From Lacticaseibacillus casei DSM 20011 = JCM 1134 = ATCC 393 (lineage in GTDB: Bacteria > Bacillota > Bacilli > Lactobacillales > Lactobacillaceae): DNA of 64,000 bases. The DNA is taken from contig NZ_AP012544.1 of the NCBI RefSeq assembly GCF_000829055.1, positions 310,001 through 374,000 of the forward strand, given 5' to 3'. The notes beneath the pieces are model-generated. The model did no database searches, was not told the DNA's origin, and worked only from the letters and a program-made list of their open reading frames with translations. The stretch's first letter is position 1, and the number at the start of each line of letters is the position of its first letter. Shown piece by piece: positions 59,025 through 64,000 of the stretch. Made by a program: the position numbers and the translations under genes.

Positions 59025-59582
59025 ATGGCTATCACAATGGACTACTCACAAGCAGCAGAAGGAAATGGCGACATTCAAGATGGTGTATATGAATGCGTTA
59101 TTAACCGATTTGGATTTGACAACTACAAAGATCGCGAGTTTATCAAGTTTGATCTAATTGTACGCAATGACGTTCCACAGAAATATCAGAACAAGCATAT
59201 CTTCGATAATTTTTATCCAAAGAAAGACACCGGAGAGTATGCAATGGGATACCTATTCATGATTGGCAAAAATGCTGGCATTCCAGACCATAAGGCGTGG
59301 TCTGATCTCGCGGCGATGCTTGCAGATTTCACGGGCCATGCTGTTAAAGTTACCGTCAAAAATGAAGAATACAACGGTAAGACCTATCCGCATATCAAAA
59401 AGTGGGAGCCAACAGCTTTTCCGCAGATTCAGCATCGTTGGAAAGATAGCAAAGATGAATCTTCTTCAAATTCTAATCCGTCTTTCGGCACACCGGCACA
59501 AACAAGCCAAACCAACACATCCGATCCATTTGCCAATAGCGGTCAGCCAATCGATGTTAGCGATGATGATCTTCCATTCTGA
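59025..59582 (+). CDS. DUF669-family phage protein, possible single-strand DNA-binding
   Basis: A 185-residue protein. The first ~135 residues have the DUF669 pattern (DGVYECVINRFGFDN, EFIKFDLIVRNDVPQKYQNKHIF, AWSDLAAMLADFTGHAVKVTVKNEEYNGKTYPHI). A Ser/Asn/Thr-rich linker then leads to the acidic tip VSDDDLPF. An acidic tip ending in DLPF is what SSB proteins use to dock partners, so an SSB-like role is inferred. ATG 59025 has AGGAGGA. Confidence 0.88.
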   Translation: MAITMDYSQAAEGNGDIQDGVYECVINRFGFDNYKDREFIKFDLIVRNDVPQKYQNKHIFDNFYPKKDTGEYAMGYLFMIGKNAGIPDHKAWSDLAAMLADFTGHAVKVTVKNEEYNGKTYPHIKKWEPTAFPQIQHRWKDSKDESSSNSNPSFGTPAQTSQTNTSDPFANSGQPIDVSDDDLPF

Positions 59583-59596
59583 TTTGAGGTGATCAC

Positions 59597-60394
59597 ATGG
59601 CAGACGGAGGCTGGATAAAAGTATACCGAAAAATACGCCAGTCCTTCGTATGGACTGACGCGAATCAGCTAAAGCTTTGGCTGCTGATTTTGATGAAAGC
59701 AAATCATGCTCCTAGCAAGTTCTTATTCAACGGTCAAGAAGTATCCGTGACAAGCGGAGAACTGGTGACGGGAGCCCACGCACTGGCGTTTGAGATGAAT
59801 GATGGTGTGCGACGTGACAATCAAGTGTCATGGCGTCAGGTGTGGAGATGGGTTAAGAAATTTGAAAACAGTGGAATGCTGACAATCAAATCAAACACTA
59901 AATATAGCGTCATATCAATATCTAAGTGGTGTGACTATCAGGACAATGACAATCAAGTGTCAATCAAACGTCAATCAATTGTCAATCAAGTGTCAACAAA
60001 CAAGAAGGAAGAGAAGGAGAAGAAGGAAAAGAAAGAAGATAGTCAGCATTCCCGCAAGCGGGAATATGCTGACGGTTCTCCAGAAATGATTGAGGCGGTT
60101 TACCTTTGGGAAAAGATCAAAGGCAACAACCCAGAGCACCGAAAACCAAACTTACAGTCTTGGGCTGATGACATTAGAAAGATGCACGAGTTGGATCATC
60201 GACCATTCGATAAGATTCATAAAATGATTGACTGGTGTCAGTTCGATTCATTCTGGCAAACAAACATTCTAAGCGCATCAAAGCTGAGATCGAAGTACGA
60301 CACCATGGCAGCTCAAGCAAATCGCAAGTTTTCATCTGGCAGACGGATAGAGCACACGGAAACAAAGGAGAACTGGGGATATGGAGTCGACTAA
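59597..60394 (+). CDS. Phage replication initiator / replisome organizer
   Basis: A 265-residue protein with an N-terminal winged-helix part (WIKVYRKIRQSFVWTDANQLKLWLLILMKANH, VSWRQVWRWVKKFENSGMLTIKS). A Lys/Glu-rich linker (about residues 135-150) precedes a C-terminal region DIRKMHELDHRPFDKIHKMIDWCQFDSFW, as in phage replisome organizers that open the origin and load helicase. Direct repeats inside the gene fit an internal origin. ATG 59597 has GAGGTGAT. It overlaps the loader gene by 14 bp. Confidence 0.85.
   Translation: MADGGWIKVYRKIRQSFVWTDANQLKLWLLILMKANHAPSKFLFNGQEVSVTSGELVTGAHALAFEMNDGVRRDNQVSWRQVWRWVKKFENSGMLTIKSNTKYSVISISKWCDYQDNDNQVSIKRQSIVNQVSTNKKEEKEKKEKKEDSQHSRKREYADGSPEMIEAVYLWEKIKGNNPEHRKPNLQSWADDIRKMHELDHRPFDKIHKMIDWCQFDSFWQTNILSASKLRSKYDTMAAQANRKFSSGRRIEHTETKENWGYGVD
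59815..59995. repeat. Iteron-like repeats, candidate phage replication origin
   Basis: The 16-mer TGACAATCAAGTGTCA occurs at 59815-59830 and 59947-59962, and with one change (TGTCAATCAAGTGTCA) at 59980-59995. Further GTCAATCAA units lie between at 59969-59985. Each unit is itself partly palindromic (TGAC/TGTCA ends). Confidence 0.65.
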
Positions 60395-61163
60395 AGGACT
60401 ATTCACACATGCGGACGTGCAAAGAATCATTGAGAAGCGTGGAATTGACGTTAATACGCTGCCAACTCAGGCCGAGATCGAACACCGCTTCTACGAACGC
60501 TCTATGGCCGCATTGAACCGTAAAAAGGCACGTGCCATTTATCGCTACTCAGTCTTCCCCGGAAACGTTCCGGCTAAGTTTACGTTCGAAAAATGGCAGC
60601 CTGAAATGCAGACGGATTTGCAGAAATCAAGAAATCTGGGAAATCGGGCATACAAGTTGGCAAAACAAATGCAAAAAACGCCCGAAAACGTGATTTTATT
60701 TGGCCCTCGGGGAGCAGGAAAGACATCACTTGCTTTGGCGATGCTGACGAGTCTACGAGATGAAGGCCAGTCAGGGCTGTTTATTTCAACAGCAGAGCTG
60801 AGTAACCTGATGGGATTGCAATACGATGCACCAGACGTTCGCCTGCGTTTAGTAGGCATTGAGCGGGCAATGAAAGAGGCTGGCGTGCTGTTGTTGGACG
60901 ACTTCGGCACAGAAGGCGGTATGAAACTCGACATCAAGCCGGTTAGACGCGACATGCAAGAGCTGATATATCGCGTTGCAAATGCCCGCCTTGATTTTGA
61001 GAGCAACAGGCCTCGTCTATCAACAATCATCACAACGAACAACGAGATGAGCGAGCTTGAGCACATGTACAACAGCAAACTAATCAGCCGAATTATTCCA
61101 AAATCAAAAGACTGCACATTTAATTTTGAGAAGTTAACGGACGTAAGGGGGAAGAGACTGTGA
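60381..61163 (+). CDS. DnaC/DnaI-like helicase loader ATPase
   Basis: A 260-residue AAA+ protein. Walker A is ILFGPRGAGKTSLALAML (about residues 103-120), Walker B is GVLLLDDFGTEGG, and sensor I is STIITTNNEMSEL. The N-terminal ~95 residues would contact the replicative helicase or the preceding organizer protein. Together with that protein it forms the phage DNA-replication initiation pair. The start lies within the organizer gene. Confidence 0.9.
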   Translation: MESTKGLFTHADVQRIIEKRGIDVNTLPTQAEIEHRFYERSMAALNRKKARAIYRYSVFPGNVPAKFTFEKWQPEMQTDLQKSRNLGNRAYKLAKQMQKTPENVILFGPRGAGKTSLALAMLTSLRDEGQSGLFISTAELSNLMGLQYDAPDVRLRLVGIERAMKEAGVLLLDDFGTEGGMKLDIKPVRRDMQELIYRVANARLDFESNRPRLSTIITTNNEMSELEHMYNSKLISRIIPKSKDCTFNFEKLTDVRGKRL

Positions 61164-61492
61164 CAGCTGAAGAAATGACGAATAGATATTTGCAACGCTT
61201 GGATAACCGTTTGAGGGCCTATGAAATGGCCTTGAATCAAACGATAGCGGACATTGAGAGCGATTATGATCAAGGCTGCCTAGGAGTTACCGAAGCACAG
61301 TGGCAAGACATTATCGTGCTTGTTGGGGGCATTGTACAGGCCAATACACGCATGATTCATGAAGCGTCAAAAAACGTTCGTGCTGACGGTGAAGTTTCCG
61401 GAAGCCTGCTTAATTTGCTTGAGCTGGCTAAGCACTTCGCAACACTGGACTTCTCAGAAGCACCATTAATTAAGCAGGAGGCAAAAGCATGA
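61160..61492 (+). CDS. Phage protein, 110 aa, unknown
   Basis: GTG 61160 overlaps the loader stop by 4 bp. The protein is helical (EEMTNRYLQRLDNRLRAYEMALNQTIADIESDYDQG) with a middle hydrophobic helix (DIIVLVGGIVQANTRMI). No family recognised. It overlaps the next gene by 4 bp. Confidence 0.7.
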   Translation: MTAEEMTNRYLQRLDNRLRAYEMALNQTIADIESDYDQGCLGVTEAQWQDIIVLVGGIVQANTRMIHEASKNVRADGEVSGSLLNLLELAKHFATLDFSEAPLIKQEAKA

Positions 61493-61938
61493 CACAAGTA
61501 ACAGTGCGTTTATACAAGCAGGGAGACAAAGTGTGGCGCGACTTCAAGGCTGAATTACTTAAGCGCTATGAAAATTCAGCAATGCTAGACATCTCAAAAA
61601 GCGAAGCATTCTCAAAAATAGAGAAGCAAGAGTTCAACGGCCGGATTGTTGTATCAAAGAAAGCAATTGTCGAGAAACGTGCGGTTTCCGGAATTGATGA
61701 TAGCGACATTTTGAAGACCTCAGTCAACAACGGCCTTAAAAAGATTTCAAAAAAGCGAAAAGAAGCCCGTGCCAAATACGCGCACGGTATTGCAGAAGCA
61801 GCCTCACAGTGTGACACGCTGATTGACGTTGCGAAGCGGATCGGGAAGTCAACAACGTTCGTGAAGCGAGTTGCAAGCGAGTTTGAAATCAAGCTGCCCC
61901 GCCGCAACAACGGACATGAAGAGATTGTGATCCGATAG
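61489..61938 (+). CDS. Phage protein with C-terminal HTH, 149 aa
   Basis: A basic protein whose last third reads as a helix-turn-helix (DTLIDVAKRIGKSTTFVKRVASEFEIKLPRR). A Lys/Arg-rich helix (KKISKKRKEARAKYAHG) precedes it. It may be a DNA-binding regulator of the early region. The start overlaps the previous stop and follows AGGAGG. Confidence 0.7.
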   Translation: MTQVTVRLYKQGDKVWRDFKAELLKRYENSAMLDISKSEAFSKIEKQEFNGRIVVSKKAIVEKRAVSGIDDSDILKTSVNNGLKKISKKRKEARAKYAHGIAEAASQCDTLIDVAKRIGKSTTFVKRVASEFEIKLPRRNNGHEEIVIR

Positions 61939-61984
61939 CTATTTAGCGAGGAATAATACAAGAAACTACAGGAGGAATCTTCAA

Positions 61985-62083
61985 ATGCAAATAATTAAGC
62001 CAAAAATGATGGTCGGTGATCTGGTTGAGATGGTTGACGGCAAGCAACGTCAATACTATCTGAAGGACGTGAAGCCAGCGTGA
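61985..62083 (+). CDS. Small phage protein, 32 aa
   Basis: ATG 61985 follows ACAGGAGGA. The product is MQIIKPKMMVGDLVEM with a basic Lys/Tyr C terminus. It overlaps the RusA start by 4 bp, which supports translation. Confidence 0.6.
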   Translation: MQIIKPKMMVGDLVEMVDGKQRQYYLKDVKPA

Positions 62084-62481
62084 TAAGGCTAACGATACCT
62101 GGTAACCCAGTCCCACAAGGACGGCCGAGGTTCACGCGAATGGGTCATGCTTACGACCCGACGAAATCAAGAAACTACAAGCAGCACGTTAAGAGCGTGG
62201 CGTCAGAGCTAAATATTGAGCCTCTAAGTGGCCCAATAAGGGTGGCAATGGAAATATACCGTCCGCTCCAAAAGTCTGGCAGTAAGGCCTTAATAAGGCG
62301 AAAAAAAGAAGGCAAAGTTAGGCCAACAGTTAAGCCGGATGTAGACAACTACTACAAGTCTGTATCGGATGCGCTTACCGGCATTTTGTGGGAAGACGAC
62401 AACCAAATAGTCGAAATCCATGTTGGCAAATGGTACAGCGACCATCCGCGTATTGAGATTGAAGTAGAAGAGATCGATTAA
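62080..62481 (+). CDS. rusA: RusA-family Holliday junction resolvase
   Basis: A 133-residue endonuclease that resolves four-way DNA junctions during phage recombination. PGNPVPQGRPRFTRMGHAYDP is the conserved opening. The metal-binding aspartates lie in VKPDVDNYYKSVSDAL and LWEDDNQIVEIHVGKWY. It starts with GTG at 62080 inside the preceding stop. Confidence 0.92.
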   Translation: MIRLTIPGNPVPQGRPRFTRMGHAYDPTKSRNYKQHVKSVASELNIEPLSGPIRVAMEIYRPLQKSGSKALIRRKKEGKVRPTVKPDVDNYYKSVSDALTGILWEDDNQIVEIHVGKWYSDHPRIEIEVEEID

Positions 62482-62493
62482 GGAGAAAAAATC

Positions 62494-62958
62494 ATGAATA
62501 AAAAATTGACATTTACAGTAACTGTTTTAGCAGGACTTATGTTTGGAGCCGGTGCAACCGCCATTGCCGACAATGTTTGGCAAGGTCACCAGAACATCGT
62601 TGAGACCAAAAATAATATCGACAAGCTGACAGCGAAGATCAACGATTCACAATCTAGCTTGTCCGATTTGCAACATCAGTTGTCTGACGCGCAGGCACAG
62701 TATGCGGCCTTAAAACGGCAATACGACAACGGCATGGCAAGCAAGGACGCCCAGATTCAGCAAAAGATCGTTGAAGGCCAGCAAGCAGTCGCCCAGAAAC
62801 AGGCCGAGGTCGATGCAAAGCAGCAGACCATCAATGACCTTACATCTAAGTTAGAAGCCGCCAAGCAGGCAAACAATGGATTATCACAGGCAATCAAAGA
62901 CGCACAGAGCATTAAGGACTATTCAGATCAGGCTGTGAAGTCAGTCAGTTCGAAATGA
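62494..62958 (+). CDS. Phage protein with signal/anchor segment and long coiled coil
   Basis: A 154-residue protein. Residues 5-25 are a signal-like hydrophobic segment (LTFTVTVLAGLMFGAGATAIA). The remainder is almost all coiled coil with heptads (IDKLTAKINDSQSSLSDLQHQL, KQAEVDAKQQTINDLTSKLEA). It could be membrane-anchored or exported. ATG 62494 has AAGGAGA. Function unknown. Confidence 0.75.
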   Translation: MNKKLTFTVTVLAGLMFGAGATAIADNVWQGHQNIVETKNNIDKLTAKINDSQSSLSDLQHQLSDAQAQYAALKRQYDNGMASKDAQIQQKIVEGQQAVAQKQAEVDAKQQTINDLTSKLEAAKQANNGLSQAIKDAQSIKDYSDQAVKSVSSK

Positions 62959-62997
62959 GTCATAGAGGCTGCTATTTGGCTGTGAGGAGGACGACTG

Positions 62998-63249
62998 ATG
63001 AGACCTGAAGTAGAAACTTACGGGAATCATGAACCAAGCAAATTCATACCGGTGTATGTTAAAACGCCCGGAGAAATGTTCGCCAAGCACGGCAAATATG
63101 ATTTTGGAATCATAATCAGATACATTGGCGCAATAAACGGTTTCAACGAGCCGCTTTATGAGGTTTGGATAGCAGATTCTAATACTATCAGGCAGGCATT
63201 CAACAGTGACATAAGGCGCTATCCGGTAAGAAAGAAGAGAAAACGATGA
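62998..63249 (+). CDS. Phage protein, 83 aa, unknown
   Basis: ATG 62998 follows GAGGAGG. Soluble, with a YDFGIIIRYIGAINGFNEPLYEVWIAD core and a basic tail (RRYPVRKKRKR). It overlaps the methyltransferase-like gene by 4 bp. Confidence 0.65.
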   Translation: MRPEVETYGNHEPSKFIPVYVKTPGEMFAKHGKYDFGIIIRYIGAINGFNEPLYEVWIADSNTIRQAFNSDIRRYPVRKKRKR

Positions 63250-63851
63250 GCAATGATTGGACGGGAAACAAATATTCAACGCAAGCAACCATTGGTTCAA
63301 GAAACCACGCTGTTGAGGAACGGCAGCATGAAGATTTTTATGCAACTGATCCACTCGCAGCAGAGGAACTTGTAAAGCTGGAAAAGCTCAACAACGTTTG
63401 GGAGTGTGCTTGTGGTACGGGTGAGCTTTCAAAAGTATTTGAAAAATATGGTCTGCTTGGCAAAAGCACAGACTTAATTGACCGAGGATACGGTAAGCAA
63501 CTTGATTTTCTTAAATATGGCGGTAGTTGGAACGGAGATATTGTCACCAATCCGCCTTACAAGTTTGCCGATGAGTTTATAAGAAAAGCGATTCTGGTTT
63601 CCTCAACTACTTCAAAGATTGTCATGTTTCTTCCTATTCGCTATTTGGAGGGTGCTAAGCGTCAAAACCTTTTTTCAAAATTTCCTCCAACGAAAATATA
63701 CGTTTCCGTAAAAAGAATTAAATGCGCTAAAAACGGGGACTTCGATAATACAGGTAGTAGTGCTGTCTGCTACTGCTGGTACGTGTGGGATAAGGCAGAT
63801 ACGAGCGGCATAACAAAACTTGAATGGTTTAACAAAGGAGACAAGCAATGA
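63246..63851 (+). CDS. Phage DNA N6-adenine methyltransferase-like protein
   Basis: A 201-residue protein. DFYATDPLAAEEL opens the domain, WECACGTGELSKVFEKYG is the SAM-binding motif I and IVTNPPYKFADEF is the catalytic NPPY motif of adenine-N6 methylases. YCWYVWDK near the end is also typical. It is short and lacks a target-recognition domain, so specificity is unknown. It might protect phage DNA from host restriction. Confidence 0.82.
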   Translation: MSNDWTGNKYSTQATIGSRNHAVEERQHEDFYATDPLAAEELVKLEKLNNVWECACGTGELSKVFEKYGLLGKSTDLIDRGYGKQLDFLKYGGSWNGDIVTNPPYKFADEFIRKAILVSSTTSKIVMFLPIRYLEGAKRQNLFSKFPPTKIYVSVKRIKCAKNGDFDNTGSSAVCYCWYVWDKADTSGITKLEWFNKGDKQ

Positions 63852-63973
63852 AAACAGGAGACGACACGTTCGATGACATCTACATCAGCAAAAAGACTGG
63901 CAAGGTCGTAGGCGTCATCTACGAAGGCGTGGACTACAAAATAGTGCCAATCAAACAGGAGGACGAAAAATGA
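63848..63973 (+). CDS. Small phage protein, 41 aa
   Basis: ATG 63848 overlaps the previous stop and follows AAAGGAG. The product is charged (MKTGDDTFDDIYISKKTG...) with a beta-like VVGVIYEGVDYKIVPI core. No family recognised. Confidence 0.6.
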   Translation: MKTGDDTFDDIYISKKTGKVVGVIYEGVDYKIVPIKQEDEK

Positions 63974-64000
63974 CAACGCCAAGGAGTGAGCAAGAAACAA
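63970..64000 (+). CDS. Start of a further phage gene (partial)
   Basis: ATG 63970 overlaps the previous stop, with AGGAGGA upstream. Only the first ten residues (MTTPRSEQET) are in the window. Confidence 0.45.
   Translation, partial: MTTPRSEQET

Noticed and set aside
59945..60000. CRISPR-like short repeats
   Set aside because: The units are inside a coding gene, irregularly spaced and without unique spacers of constant length; iterons explain them better. No CRISPR array was seen in the window.

Overview
The window looks like a chromosomal segment of the Lacticaseibacillus casei/paracasei/rhamnosus group. This rests on gene content (T-box-controlled MetQ, PepN, pyruvate oxidase with a CcpA site, class II aldolase, DhaKLM, oleate hydratase, HTS-type acyltransferase next to CysK), consistently strong Shine-Dalgarno sites, moderate GC, and a siphovirus-type prophage beginning at a tRNA. 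No database search was possible, so the species is an inference.

Layout. 1-3.6 kb: end of an X-Pro peptidase-like hydrolase, a Met T-box and metQ, a structured intergenic region with a candidate type I toxin-antitoxin pair, and a choloylglycine-hydrolase-family enzyme. 3.6-10 kb, mostly minus strand: unknown protein, oleate hydratase with a 42-aa membrane peptide, a TetR regulator, dhaM-dhaL-dhaK and an OsmC protein. 10-22 kb: DEDD exonuclease protein, two HTH regulators, an MFS exporter, tag, three antitoxin-like genes without toxins, fba, pox, a serine hydrolase, a methyltransferase and a gamma-glutamyl hydrolase. 22.4-26.3 kb: a glutamine synthetase/amidohydrolase/permease cluster in which two of three genes are frameshifted. 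26.4-32.9 kb: a MerR-aldo/keto reductase pair, a quinone oxidoreductase-HxlR pair, a TauE/SafE exporter and a two-gene ABC transporter.

33-37 kb is an AT-richer island. A signal-peptide protein of unknown family is followed by tandem paralogs of a ~94-aa membrane protein. Two identical inverted IS30-family copies have broken those paralogs, and the segment between the copies appears to have inverted. 37.5-50 kb: pepN, a multibranched fold-back element, an APC permease, a GPH symporter with a nonsense codon, and a LysR-controlled quinate/shikimate-type operon (TIM barrel, SDR, two AroE paralogs, a frameshifted MFS gene). 50.2-52.3 kb: cysteine synthesis genes preceded by a 26-codon Cys-containing upstream ORF.

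52.5-64 kb is the left arm of a prophage next to a tRNA (probably Arg). It contains the integrase, a membrane protein, a CI-like S24 repressor, Cro, an antirepressor, small early genes, a Gp157/ATPase/DUF669 recombination module, a replisome organizer containing iteron-like repeats, a DnaC-like loader, RusA and a methyltransferase-like protein. The right end of the prophage lies outside the window. Five chromosomal genes carry frameshifts or in-frame stops (10.4, 22.8, 25.1, 42.6 and 48.2 kb). At least one is a homopolymer change that could be a sequencing error, while two are stop codons that look like substitutions.
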